Source: Saprospiraceae bacterium (GTDB taxonomy: Bacteria; Bacteroidota; Bacteroidia; Chitinophagales; Saprospiraceae). From it: DNA of 64,000 bases. The stretch is from assembly GCA_019638385.1 (NCBI GenBank), contig JAHBTW010000012.1:80573-144572 (forward strand), written 5' to 3'. The notes beneath the pieces are model-generated. The model saw only the letters and a program-made list of their open reading frames with translations, made no database searches and was not told the origin of the DNA. Shown piece after piece: positions 17,503 to 25,970 of this stretch (its first letter is position 1; the number at the start of each line of letters is the position of its first letter). The translations under genes and the position numbers were made by a program.

Positions 17503-20500
17503 ATGCTTATTCCCATGATGATGCGTGTACTTTTTATACTGGTTTTGGGGCTTATGTCCGCGACGACTTATCGCGCCGGGGCGCAATGCAGCCCGGATAC
17601 GGAAGCCCCCACGGTCGCTTGTGTTCCAAACATTGACATCCTGATCAATCCCGGTCAAACGGATACGCTTTTTGCTTACCAGATCAATGCCATGAGCACC
17701 GACAATTGCGATGCGCCCGATCAGTTGCAATTGCGCATTGAACGCCAGCCGTTTTCCGGTTCTCTACCGACCGCCACCTTTCTGGTATTTGATGAATCGG
17801 ATGTGGGCGTGCATATCGTTTCCCTCTGGGTTACCGATCAGGCGGGCAACAGCAACCAGTGCTGGAGTATGGTCACGGTGTTGCCCGGTGATTGCATTAA
17901 CCCCTTATTCTTCCCGGTGTGTATTGATTCTGTAACGGTCGTCATCCCTGCCGGCGAAACCGTTGAAATCTATCCCTGGGAATTGCTGGCCGACGGCAAC
18001 CAATGCCCCGGCATCAGCCTGAGCTTAGACCAGTCGCCGATTCAGCTTCCCTATTTGTCGCTCAATGCGAGTCTCGCCGGTACCCACACCGTACAGGTAA
18101 CGAACACTGCAAACGGCGTCTCCTGTTGGGTGTATTTGACCGTGAACCCGGGCAACTGCTCCGGGGATACAGAACCGCCCATTGCCGTTTGCGATGCCTT
18201 CATCACCGCACAACTCGGCTTGCACGGCCCCGATCTCACTTACATCGAAGCCCAACAACTCAACGAAGGCAGTACCGATAACTGCACTGGGAACGAGCAG
18301 TTGAGATTCGCCATAGAAGGCGCCGCCATGCCCTCCGCTACCATGCCCTCCGCGACTTCGCTCGCTTTCACCGCCCTCGGCACCTACCCCACCGTTTGGT
18401 TGTGGGTGGCCGATGAAGCCGGCAACACCAATGTGTGCTTTACGGAAGTAACCATTGTGGAGCCTCAATGCAGCCCCGATCTGACGCCACCCGTTTGCAC
18501 GGCCCCGGCTGACACTACCATCGCCGGAGAAGACTGGCTCGCTTTGTTGATAAACCCCTTCGACTACCCGGCGCTCAATGTACATTTCGGAGCAGCTACA
18601 GGCTGGGATGCCTGCGGGCTGGATACCATTTTGCAAACCTCTTTTGTGACCTACAACCTCTGCAATGCCATGCTGAGCATCCGGCGCAGTTTTGTGGCGG
18701 TGGACGCTGCCGGCAACACCTCCGAACCGGCAGTGCAGATGATTCATATCCGATACACTTATTTCATCAATATTCCTCAAGACTACCTGCCCGGAGACGT
18801 TGTTTTGGAAGAGCTTACCCTCACACAAACCGACGGGCTGGTAATCGGCGTGGCCTACAACGACGAAGCGTTTGATTTCAACTGCGACTCCATTCCCGAC
18901 CTGATACGACGCACCTGGCTGCTGGCAGATTGGTGCCGCGTGGACATCTCGCCGCAGGACCCGCCTGTGATCGAATTGCCCCGCTTAGACCGCAACGGCG
19001 ACGGGGTTCCCGGAGATGGATATGCTATTTCGACTCAGATGGACGATTTGTATTTATTGGAAAATGGCGAACCCGGCCAGCTAATCGGCCCCAATACCGG
19101 CTTCTTTTCCTACACCCAGGTCATTCGCTACAATTACAACGACACCACCACGCTGGCCGTGGCCGGGCAGGTATTCCACGATGTTACGGACAATTGCAGT
19201 GCCGATCCCATTGATCCTCCCTTGGCCGGTTGGCGGGTAATCGCCACCGGGCAATCCACCGGCAGGACATATAGCGCTCTTTCCAACGCAAACGGTTTGT
19301 ATGAGATACTCGGCATATGCCCCGAAGACACAGAATTGGAGCTTCGCCTCGATGTACCCTTCAATTATGGGCAGTCATGCCCCACTACCTGGACGGTAAA
19401 CGTTCCGTTGGGGATGCCGGCCGTACAAAATATACCCGTACAACTCGAAGCGGAGTGCCCTTTAATGAGGGCAGACCTGACCGCGCCCTTCCTGCGCCGC
19501 TGCTTCCCCAACACCTACACCGTTAGCTATTGCAATTACAGCAACCAAACCATAGAAGATGTGCAGGTGGAAGTATTGCTCGATCCCCTCATGGAGTTTT
19601 CCGGCAGTGAGATTCCGGCCACAGATTTGGGCAACAACGTATTCAGCTTCTCCATCGGCAATTTGGAGGCCGGAGCATGCGGCAACTTCAGTATAGACTT
19701 CCTCCTGAGCTGCGATGCGGAATTGGGCCAAACGCACTGCTCCACCGCGCGCATTTTGCCCGATACGCTGTGCCCGCAATTGAGCGAATGGTCGGGCGCC
19801 AACATCGAAGTGGAAGGCTTCTGCGAGGGCGATTCGGTTTACCTCCTCATCAAAAACACCGGCCCCGGCAACATGACCGAACCGCTTCATTTCATTGTAG
19901 TGGAGGATGTGATCATGTACATGCAGGATGAATTCCAGATCAACAGCGGCCAAATCCATCCTCTGCCGCCCATCCCCGCAGGAGGCCAAACCTGGCGCCT
20001 GGAGGCCGAACAAGTCCCCGCGCATCCATATCCGGGCAATGTAGCGGTAGCGGTAGAGGGTTGCAACGGCATCAATATGACCGGGCTGGTGAATATTTTT
20101 CCGATGGAAAACCCCAACCCGTTTATCGCGGTGGATTGCCAGGAAAACATCGGTTCTTTTGATCCCAACGACAAAACGGCCGCTCCCGCAGGCTACGGCC
20201 AGGAGCACTTCATCCGTCCGGATACAGAGATAGAGTACCTCATTCGCTTTCAGAATACCGGCACCGATACGGCTTTCCGGGTGGTCATTCTCGATACGCT
20301 CTCGCAGTGGTTGAACCCGAAGAGCGTTCGGCCCGGCGCGGCCAGCCATCCGTTTAATTTTGAAATACTCCATGGAGAAGTACTGCGCTTTACCTTCGAC
20401 AACATCCTGCTGCCCGACAGTACCACAAACGAGCCGGCCTCGCAGGGCTTTGTCAAGTTTTCAGTAAAACAGGAACCCAATCTCAATGAAGGTACCCGCA

Positions 20501-20865
20501 TCGAAAACACGGCATCCATTTACTTCGACTTCAACGAGCCGATCCATACCAACACAGTCTTTCACACCATCGGCAACGACTTTATTCGCGTCGTCAGCGA
20601 TACGAGAAATAATCCGGCAGGGTTAGGCCCATTGAAGGTTTTTCCCAATCCTGCTGCGGAAGACGTGACCTTCCTCTTGCCTCCCGACGCCCCGGATGCC
20701 GCAGCCTTTTTGCTGTACGACCGACTCGGCAGGGTGGTATCGCAAGGCGCCTTTCAAGGCGGAACCTTCCGATTCCAAAGAGGCGCTTTTGCTTCGGGCG
20801 TATATTTCTATCGCATTGAAATGAACGGCCGAATGCTCTACAGCGGTAAAGTGCTTTTATATTGA
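17503..20865 (+). CDS. Large secreted protein with C-terminal T9SS sorting domain
   Basis: An extracellular or cell-surface protein of about 1120 residues. The signal peptide is MRVLFILVLGLMSATTYRAG-like, ending at AQC. The N-terminal half has repeated beta-sandwich modules with the HYR/Ig-like hallmarks 'TD.AGN.N.C' (VTDQAGNSNQC, VADEAGNTNVC, VDAAGNTSEP). Around 19150-19430 is a carboxypeptidase-regulatory/SdrD-B-like module. Around 20150-20570 is a DUF7619-type domain (SFDPNDKTAAPAGYG, YLIRFQNTGTDTAFRVVILD, ASIYFDFNEPIHTNT). It ends in a type A sorting domain: LKVFPNPAAEDVTF, YDRLGRVVSQGAF, SGVYFYRIEMNGRMLYSGKV. A -7-like CATCTTTG (17466-17473) rules against the GTG at 17473; ATGs at 17503, 17515, 17518 and 17521 remain possible. 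Confidence 0.88.
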   Translation: MLIPMMMRVLFILVLGLMSATTYRAGAQCSPDTEAPTVACVPNIDILINPGQTDTLFAYQINAMSTDNCDAPDQLQLRIERQPFSGSLPTATFLVFDESDVGVHIVSLWVTDQAGNSNQCWSMVTVLPGDCINPLFFPVCIDSVTVVIPAGETVEIYPWELLADGNQCPGISLSLDQSPIQLPYLSLNASLAGTHTVQVTNTANGVSCWVYLTVNPGNCSGDTEPPIAVCDAFITAQLGLHGPDLTYIEAQQLNEGSTDNCTGNEQLRFAIEGAAMPSATMPSATSLAFTALGTYPTVWLWVADEAGNTNVCFTEVTIVEPQCSPDLTPPVCTAPADTTIAGEDWLALLINPFDYPALNVHFGAATGWDACGLDTILQTSFVTYNLCNAMLSIRRSFVAVDAAGNTSEPAVQMIHIRYTYFINIPQDYLPGDVVLEELTLTQTDGLVIGVAYNDEAFDFNCDSIPDLIRRTWLLADWCRVDISPQDPPVIELPRLDRNGDGVPGDGYAISTQMDDLYLLENGEPGQLIGPNTGFFSYTQVIRYNYNDTTTLAVAGQVFHDVTDNCSADPIDPPLAGWRVIATGQSTGRTYSALSNANGLYEILGICPEDTELELRLDVPFNYGQSCPTTWTVNVPLGMPAVQNIPVQLEAECPLMRADLTAPFLRRCFPNTYTVSYCNYSNQTIEDVQVEVLLDPLMEFSGSEIPATDLGNNVFSFSIGNLEAGACGNFSIDFLLSCDAELGQTHCSTARILPDTLCPQLSEWSGANIEVEGFCEGDSVYLLIKNTGPGNMTEPLHFIVVEDVIMYMQDEFQINSGQIHPLPPIPAGGQTWRLEAEQVPAHPYPGNVAVAVEGCNGINMTGLVNIFPMENPNPFIAVDCQENIGSFDPNDKTAAPAGYGQEHFIRPDTEIEYLIRFQNTGTDTAFRVVILDTLSQWLNPKSVRPGAASHPFNFEILHGEVLRFTFDNILLPDSTTNEPASQGFVKFSVKQEPNLNEGTRIENTASIYFDFNEPIHTNTVFHTIGNDFIRVVSDTRNNPAGLGPLKVFPNPAAEDVTFLLPPDAPDAAAFLLYDRLGRVVSQGAFQGGTFRFQRGAFASGVYFYRIEMNGRMLYSGKVLLY

Positions 20866-20890
20866 AAATAATAATGCCACACTTTTTAGA

Positions 20891-20925
20891 AAGCGGGTAT
20901 TCCTTCAGGAGTACCCGCTTTTTTT
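20891..20925 (+). terminator. Rho-independent terminator after the T9SS gene
   Basis: AAGCGGGTA (20891-20899) pairs with TACCCGCTT (20912-20920), followed by TTTTT. It lies 25 nt downstream of the stop at 20865. Confidence 0.85.
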
Positions 20926-21114
20926 ATAAAAAAATCCGGCTTTTGAGTTTTGATAAAAACCCGCTCCTAACTGTAGCTCCAAGGACAGTTCCGGCCCTTT
21001 CTCGTTCTTCTTGCCGCATTGCGCTAAATAAACTTATTCTTTTTTCGATTTTTGGCCGACCAAAATCCAAATAACCTGTTTATAGCGTACTTTAATCATC
21101 AACAGCAACCGAAC

Positions 21115-21453
21115 ATGGAAAAGGAATTCTATTTCAACAAGGACGAACTCAAGCAATTCGGCAACATCGTAGCGTTTCAGGAAGCGATGGGCAAGAAATT
21201 TTTCGACTACTACGGTGAGGTGATGCAGGAAGGCGCGCTCACGGCCCGCGAAAAATCGCTCATCGCCTTAGCGGTTGCACACGCCATTCAGTGCCCGTAC
21301 TGCATTGACGCTTACTCGCACGAGTGCCTCAAACAAGGTTCCGATGAGGAGCAAATGATGGAGGCGGTACATGTTGCAGCGGCCATTCGGGCCGGCACCT
21401 CCTTGGTGTATGGCGTGCAAATGATGAACCATGTGAAGAAGGTGACGATGTAG
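21115..21453 (+). CDS. Arsenosugar biosynthesis-associated peroxidase-like protein (CMD/AhpD family)
   Basis: The 112-residue protein belongs to the carboxymuconolactone decarboxylase/AhpD-like fold. It has the redox motif C60-P-Y-C63 in HAIQCPYCIDAYSHECLKQG with the following His69, as in AhpD. The particular form, with an N-terminal FYFNKDELKQFGNI, is the subfamily that accompanies ArsS; the next gene, 106 nt downstream, is ArsS, which confirms the pairing. ATG 21115 (MEKEFYF) is preferred; an ORF from 21052 adds 21 unlikely residues. Its chemistry in the arsenosugar pathway is not established. It probably handles redox or peroxide stress. Confidence 0.88.
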   Translation: MEKEFYFNKDELKQFGNIVAFQEAMGKKFFDYYGEVMQEGALTAREKSLIALAVAHAIQCPYCIDAYSHECLKQGSDEEQMMEAVHVAAAIRAGTSLVYGVQMMNHVKKVTM

Positions 21454-21559
21454 GAGCATAGGGCAGAGGGCATAGAGCAGAGTGGCCCCGAACCGGGGAC
21501 AACAAAAGAGCAGTACGAAACAGCTTTTGAAACGATGACACGACAACCAATTTGACACC

Positions 21560-22633
21560 ATGAGTATAAAGCAACGCACTAAATCGCTCCGCGCTACGGG
21601 CAACGAGCTTTCTGATACTTTCATCCAGTTGGAGGTGCTCAACGGGCATCACGCCAAAGCGGCGGCCTTTCCTTCTTTTGAGGAAAAATTGGAAACCCTC
21701 GGTTTCGCCCCCTTGATGTCGGCGGATATAGAAATTTTCCAACTCAACATCGGCAAGCTCTGCAACCAAACCTGCGCGCATTGCCATGTGGATGCCGGCC
21801 CCGACAAGAAACACGAGATGATGTCGAAAGACCTGCTCGACAAGTGTGTCGAGATCATCGCCGCTTCGCCTTCTATTCACACGGTAGACATTACGGGCGG
21901 CGCGCCGGAAATGCACCCGCACTTCAGGTGGTTTGTGGAGCAGGTCACCGCGCTGGGCAAAAAAGTAATCAGTCGCTGCAATCTCACCATCATCGTAGCC
22001 AACCACAAATACTTGGACCTGCCGGAGTTTTATGCCCGGCACAAGGTAAACGTGGTGTCTTCTCTCCCCTACTTCACCAAGCTGCGCACCGACGCACAGC
22101 GCGGCGACGGAGTGTTTGAAGATTCCATCAAGGCGCTGAAAATGCTCAACGAGGTCGGCTACGGCCGGGAAGACTCCGGCCTTCAACTCGATTTGGTATA
22201 TAATCCCTCCGGCGCTTTCCTGCCCGGCGCTCAGGTCACGCTGGAAACGGAATTCAAACGGCATCTGATCCAACGCTACGATATCGTGTTCAATAACCTG
22301 TTCACGATTACCAATATGCCCATCAGCCGATTTCTCGACTATCTGCTGGAAAGCGGCAACTACGAGGAATACATGCAATCTCTGGTGGATGCCTTCAACC
22401 CCGGCACCGTGCCCGGCCTCATGTGTCGCAACACCATTTCCGTAAGTTGGGAAGGCTACCTATACGATTGTGATTTCAACCAAATGCTCAATCTGCGCGT
22501 CGCGCCGGAGCATACGCGCCATTTGAACGACTTCGACGTGGAGGCCCTGAGCCGGCGCAGCATTGTGCTCAATCAGCATTGCTACGGCTGCACGGCGGGA
22601 TCAGGATCGAGCTGCGGCGGGGCGCTGGAGTAA
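21560..22633 (+). CDS. arsS: Arsenosugar biosynthesis radical SAM protein ArsS
   Basis: ArsS is the radical SAM enzyme proposed to build the 5'-deoxyadenosyl-arsenic bond that yields arsenosugars. The 357-residue product has the cluster-binding CNQTCAHC (residues 68-75, CxxxCxxC), then VDITGGAPEMHPHF (the GGAPE SAM/cluster motif). The C-terminus is Cys-rich (HCYGCTAGSGSSCGGALE), typical of the DUF3641 domain that ends ArsS proteins. The length is normal. With the upstream CMD-like gene it forms the conserved two-gene arsenosugar unit. No arsM methyltransferase or arsenic-responsive repressor is visible nearby. Confidence 0.93.
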   Translation: MSIKQRTKSLRATGNELSDTFIQLEVLNGHHAKAAAFPSFEEKLETLGFAPLMSADIEIFQLNIGKLCNQTCAHCHVDAGPDKKHEMMSKDLLDKCVEIIAASPSIHTVDITGGAPEMHPHFRWFVEQVTALGKKVISRCNLTIIVANHKYLDLPEFYARHKVNVVSSLPYFTKLRTDAQRGDGVFEDSIKALKMLNEVGYGREDSGLQLDLVYNPSGAFLPGAQVTLETEFKRHLIQRYDIVFNNLFTITNMPISRFLDYLLESGNYEEYMQSLVDAFNPGTVPGLMCRNTISVSWEGYLYDCDFNQMLNLRVAPEHTRHLNDFDVEALSRRSIVLNQHCYGCTAGSGSSCGGALE

Positions 22634-22680
22634 AAATGAATATGCAGAAAGGAGGTGCGCAAAAAAAGATGGAAAAACGG

Positions 22681-22711
22681 TTTGCATAATTGTCCGAACC
22701 GAATATCTTTG
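22681..22711 (+). promoter_or_regulatory. Bacteroidota consensus promoter for the TonB-like gene
   Basis: TTTG (22681-22684), a 19-nt spacer, and TATCTTTG (22704-22711) match the Bacteroidota sigma factor consensus exactly. ATG 22725 follows closely, so the leader is only a few bases long. Confidence 0.75.
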
Positions 22712-22724
22712 AAAGCAAAAAATT

Positions 22725-23201
22725 ATGCCTGCTATCCGAACCTTACTGCTTTTCATTTCTCTGCTTGCAGCAACAACCCATTACGCTCAAAATCATTCCG
22801 ACAATGCCGCTGCGGAGCCGCTCGAAGGATCTGTTATGTTCGCTAAGGATATAGACGAGATGCCCCTGTTTCCTGGCTGCGAAAAAGAGCGATCCTATCT
22901 GGAGCAAAAGAAGTGCGCCGACCACAAAATGCTCGTCCATGTTTACCGGCAAATCAAGTATCCTGCCAAGGCACGGGAGAAGGGTATTGCCGGCACGGTC
23001 GTTGTTTCTTTCATTGTAGAAAAAGACGGCAGTATGTCTGACATTAAGCTGGAGCAGGACCTCGCCGGAGGCTGCGGGCAGGAGGTGCTGCGCGTAGTCA
23101 CCCTTCTTCAGCAGGAGGCTATCCGATGGATTCCCGGCCGCCACGATGGGCAGGTTGTCCGGTCAGTGATGCAGTTCCCGATAAATTTTAAACTGGAATA
23201 A
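22725..23201 (+). CDS. Secreted TonB C-terminal-domain protein
   Basis: The 158-residue product begins with a signal peptide (MPAIRTLLLFISLLAATTHY then AQ). The mature part contains DEMPLFPGCEKERSYLEQKK, a motif that often precedes TonB-C domains in Bacteroidota, then the domain itself: YRQIKYPAKAREKGIAGTVV, VSFIVEKDGSMSDIKLEQDL and AIRWIPGRHDGQVVRSV. There is no inner-membrane anchor of the usual TonB kind, so it is probably periplasmic and may not energise a transporter. No TonB-dependent receptor gene is adjacent. Confidence 0.85.
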   Translation: MPAIRTLLLFISLLAATTHYAQNHSDNAAAEPLEGSVMFAKDIDEMPLFPGCEKERSYLEQKKCADHKMLVHVYRQIKYPAKAREKGIAGTVVVSFIVEKDGSMSDIKLEQDLAGGCGQEVLRVVTLLQQEAIRWIPGRHDGQVVRSVMQFPINFKLE

Positions 23202-23219
23202 CTTCGGCGCCCTTACGCT

Positions 23220-24449
23220 CTAATCTTTGATCTGCTCCAGCACCAGGCGGATACTCGCCTTAGTGCTGCTGCTCACGCCACAGGTGTCGGCGTAATGTCC
23301 CCAATTGGCAACTATGGTTCTCACCTGTTCGATGATAGCATCAACGGCGCTGACGCCGAAGACGGAGGCCAACTCCTGAAGCTGCGCTCTTCCCGGGGAC
23401 TTGCTTTCGCCGGCTACGGAGGTGCTGTGGTGGCCGTGCGAGGAGAAAGAGAAACTGAGGTCATAAGCAGGAGCGAAGGCCCATTTTCCGTTGCCCTCCA
23501 TGAGGAAGGAAAAGTTGTTGCTGTGGTCGTCCCGGTTGTGGGCATAAATATTGAAGGCCGCGAGCCTGAGTATTTTGGCATAGGCTTGCACATGGCGTTC
23601 CAGACGGAAAGCGGCGTCCATGAGGTGACCGTAATCCATGCTGCTCAATCTGAAGTTGTCATGCAATAATCCGGCGGCGGAATGCAGGTGCAGGCGCTGG
23701 TTGCCGATGCGGTCGAAGCGTTTGGCGCCGAAGTATTTCTGTCCGTTTTGCCCTTCAAAGAGCCGGCACTCGCTCATGTCAATGCCTGTATCAAGCGCCA
23801 TTTTGTGGTAGGCGTATTCAATCTGCGCGATGTCGTGGGGGTCTGTGGAAGCTGGAAATTTAATAATCCAATGTTCATAACCGACGGGCAGGTTTTCAGA
23901 AAACGGCAGAAGCCGGTTGGAAGCGGGATGATAGCCGACCAATATTTTGGGACGTGCCCCGCCGGAGGAGCCGCCGAGGCGGAGCAAATGGTCAATGGCT
24001 GAAGTGTCGGCGCCGGACAATACCTTTTGCGCCTCGGCTGCTATGACGTCCAAATGTATCATGTCCGAGTCGCTGTATGCGTCATCCGTTGCGGGGCGGT
24101 AACACAATGCGCCTTTCCCTTTATTTCCTACAAAAGACAGGCGGTCTAAGGGGGTAATTTTATTTAATTTGATGCCGCTCGATAGCAGCGTCCGGTCCAT
24201 CAAAAGCCGGCCCCAGCCATCGGGCAGGGAATCATTAAAAACACCGAAAAGTCCGTCGAAGATAGGGACATCGGGTTCGAGCACCTTATCCGTCAGTGGC
24301 AACTTGAAGGGAGACAACTGCAAGCCCGTGTCTAAAAAAGACGGGTAAAACTTGAAAAAAATCCTTTTGCCATTTAGGGCGAGTTCTCCCACGTCAAGCG
24401 AAGCGCCCTGAAGGGAGAGTGATACAATTAAGCGAGTTACATTTTTCAT
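23220..24449 (-). CDS. hipA: HipA-family Ser/Thr kinase toxin
   Basis: In E. coli the homologue phosphorylates glutamyl-tRNA synthetase and induces dormancy. The 409 residues show an N-terminal subdomain, the loop SGGARPK (residues 162-168), the catalytic loop YAHNRDDHSNN (about 303-312) and the metal-binding APAYDLSFS (about 326-334). The usual catalytic loop reads DDHxKN; here residue 311 is N instead of K, which could weaken activity or reflect a divergent target. ATG 24449 overlaps the stop of the antitoxin gene (ATGA), so the pair is translationally coupled. Operators upstream of hipB should repress both. Confidence 0.92.
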   Translation of the reverse strand: MKNVTRLIVSLSLQGASLDVGELALNGKRIFFKFYPSFLDTGLQLSPFKLPLTDKVLEPDVPIFDGLFGVFNDSLPDGWGRLLMDRTLLSSGIKLNKITPLDRLSFVGNKGKGALCYRPATDDAYSDSDMIHLDVIAAEAQKVLSGADTSAIDHLLRLGGSSGGARPKILVGYHPASNRLLPFSENLPVGYEHWIIKFPASTDPHDIAQIEYAYHKMALDTGIDMSECRLFEGQNGQKYFGAKRFDRIGNQRLHLHSAAGLLHDNFRLSSMDYGHLMDAAFRLERHVQAYAKILRLAAFNIYAHNRDDHSNNFSFLMEGNGKWAFAPAYDLSFSFSSHGHHSTSVAGESKSPGRAQLQELASVFGVSAVDAIIEQVRTIVANWGHYADTCGVSSSTKASIRLVLEQIKD

Positions 24450-24739
24450 GATCGCCGGGTTTTGTCACTGAATAGGCGCTCCGCTGCTTCCAGCTCCATG
24501 TCTATTTTGAACACATCTTCAAAATCGTCCAGGCGTTCCAGAAGTTGTGCCAGCCGGAGCAGACTTTCAAAAGAGATTTGCCCGGTTTGCTCAAATCGCT
24601 TCAGGCTTCCCAAAGAAATGCCGGCGCGGTCGGCGAGTTCTGCTTGTGTAAAGCCTGATTTTTTGCGAAGCACTTTGTGCCGGGCTGCCGTTTCAAGCAG
24701 CACGCCATTGGGCGTTTTTTGAATACTGTATGGATTCAT
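24446..24739 (-). CDS. hipB: HipB-like XRE-family antitoxin
   Basis: The 97-residue DNA-binding protein has a clear HTH_3/XRE domain, including SGFTQAELADRAGISLGSLK (residues about 28-47), followed by RFEQTGQISFESLLRLAQLL. A short helical tail could contact HipA. ATG 24739 (MNPYSIQKT) is chosen over the longer frame from 24772 because two inverted repeats lie immediately upstream (24744-24787) and would otherwise be inside the gene. As in other HipBA systems it should neutralise HipA and autorepress the operon. Confidence 0.9.
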   Translation of the reverse strand: MNPYSIQKTPNGVLLETAARHKVLRKKSGFTQAELADRAGISLGSLKRFEQTGQISFESLLRLAQLLERLDDFEDVFKIDMELEAAERLFSDKTRRS

Positions 24740-24743
24740 GATA

Positions 24744-24787
24744 GCTAATATATTAGCCAAATATACGCACAAAAGCCAATAATGGCT
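24744..24787 (-). promoter_or_regulatory. Palindromic operator region of hipBA
   Basis: A perfect 14-bp palindrome GCTAATATATTAGC (24744-24757) starts four bases upstream of the hipB ATG. A second inverted repeat, AGCCA-ATAA-TGGCT (24774-24787), lies 16 nt further up. The shared half-site (T)AGCCA/GCTAA(T) suggests two HipB dimer sites overlapping the promoter and start codon. A GC-rich hairpin at 24858-24876 (GCCTGCC/GGCAGGC) lies further upstream without a T-run. Confidence 0.7.
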
Positions 24788-24895
24788 AAAATGTTAATTT
24801 TTTTTACATAAAACCCGGTGCATGGCGCAATAGCGATAGGCCGTCTCGGGTATTTTTGCCTGCCTTGCCGGCAGGCAGTTACCTCCCCCGCACTT

Positions 24896-25954
24896 TCACA
24901 CCCCCAAAAAACCTTTGACCACCGGCAACAGCCGCTCCACCCCTTCTTGCAGCGGCCGCACAAAAGGAATGCCCAATTTCGCCTCCATTTCAATGCGATA
25001 GCGCTCAATCCCGGCATCGTCCATGCCTTCCTCGTTGATGGTGACGGCGAGTACCTCGGCGCCGTAAGCGCGAATCAGCGCAATCTCCGTTTCTATGGGT
25101 GGAATGCGATACTGAAAGGCTTCCGTGCCTTCATAATAGAGTCTTCCCGGCGCATGTTGCAACACCACATATTTGGCATCTGCCGAGAGGATAAACTCTG
25201 CTCCGCAGGGACCGCTGGGATTGCGCAGCGCCGATTGCCCTTCGATGAGGATGAGGTCGGGCTTTGATTCCCGGTCGCATTCTACCACAGCGCGTTCCAC
25301 TTCTCCGCTGATGAAATCGTTGAGCGTGCTGTCGAAAATGAAGCCGTGGCGATAGCCTTGCATCCAGCCGGTTTGGCCGGTGTAAATCATTTCGGCGGCG
25401 ATGCCGTTGCGGCGGCACATTTCCAGCAGAAAGCGGCAGGTAGTGCGTTTACCCAGCGCGCAATCGGTGCCCAGCACGGCGATGCGCGGCGCTTTAACGC
25501 TGAAAATTTCGCCGTTCCAAAAACGCAGTTCCTTCGCCGGGCGCGGCCGGCGGATGTCTATGAGTTCCACATCAAATTCGCGGGCAGTCTGGGAGAATTC
25601 GGAATCCTCATTGAGTAAAGTGTGCAATCCGTTTACCAAGGATACCCCCTGTCGCATCGCGGAGAGCAATTCCGCGCGGAAGCTGTCGGGCAGTTGGCCG
25701 CCGGGCAGCGCTACGCCCACGATGCAATATTGCGGTTTGGCCGGCGCCTTTTGCAAATAATCGCTCACAGAGGCAAACACCGGTACGTTGCAGTGTCGCC
25801 CGTCCATCACCTCGCCCGCGTCTTTGCCTGCATAAGGCGGATCAATGACGGCGAGAATGTCGAATCGCTCGGTACCGCGCAGCAAGCCGTGGCAGGTTTT
25901 GGCCATGTCGGTATCGAGCATGCCGTTGGTGAGTACGATGGCGGTTGATTTCAT
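24896..25954 (-). CDS. DUF1611 P-loop protein (DgcN-like D-glutamate N-acetyltransferase candidate)
   Basis: The 352-residue protein has an N-terminal Rossmann-like domain (MKSTAIVLTNGMLDTDMAKT) and a C-terminal P-loop domain: RIAVLGTDCALGKRTTCRFL carries the GxxxxGKR(T) nucleotide-binding loop, followed by YTGQTGWMQGYRHGFIFDST and LILIEGQSALRNPSGPCGAE. This is the DUF1611 family. A DUF1611 enzyme (DgcN) has been reported as a D-glutamate N-acetyltransferase paired with an enolase-superfamily racemase (DgcA). Here the upstream neighbour, ending 16 nt before ATG 25954, is such an enzyme. Function is inferred from the pairing. An ORF from 26032 overlaps the neighbour and is less likely. Confidence 0.82.
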   Translation of the reverse strand: MKSTAIVLTNGMLDTDMAKTCHGLLRGTERFDILAVIDPPYAGKDAGEVMDGRHCNVPVFASVSDYLQKAPAKPQYCIVGVALPGGQLPDSFRAELLSAMRQGVSLVNGLHTLLNEDSEFSQTAREFDVELIDIRRPRPAKELRFWNGEIFSVKAPRIAVLGTDCALGKRTTCRFLLEMCRRNGIAAEMIYTGQTGWMQGYRHGFIFDSTLNDFISGEVERAVVECDRESKPDLILIEGQSALRNPSGPCGAEFILSADAKYVVLQHAPGRLYYEGTEAFQYRIPPIETEIALIRAYGAEVLAVTINEEGMDDAGIERYRIEMEAKLGIPFVRPLQEGVERLLPVVKGFLGV

Positions 25955-25970
25955 GGTTTTATTTTTGTTA

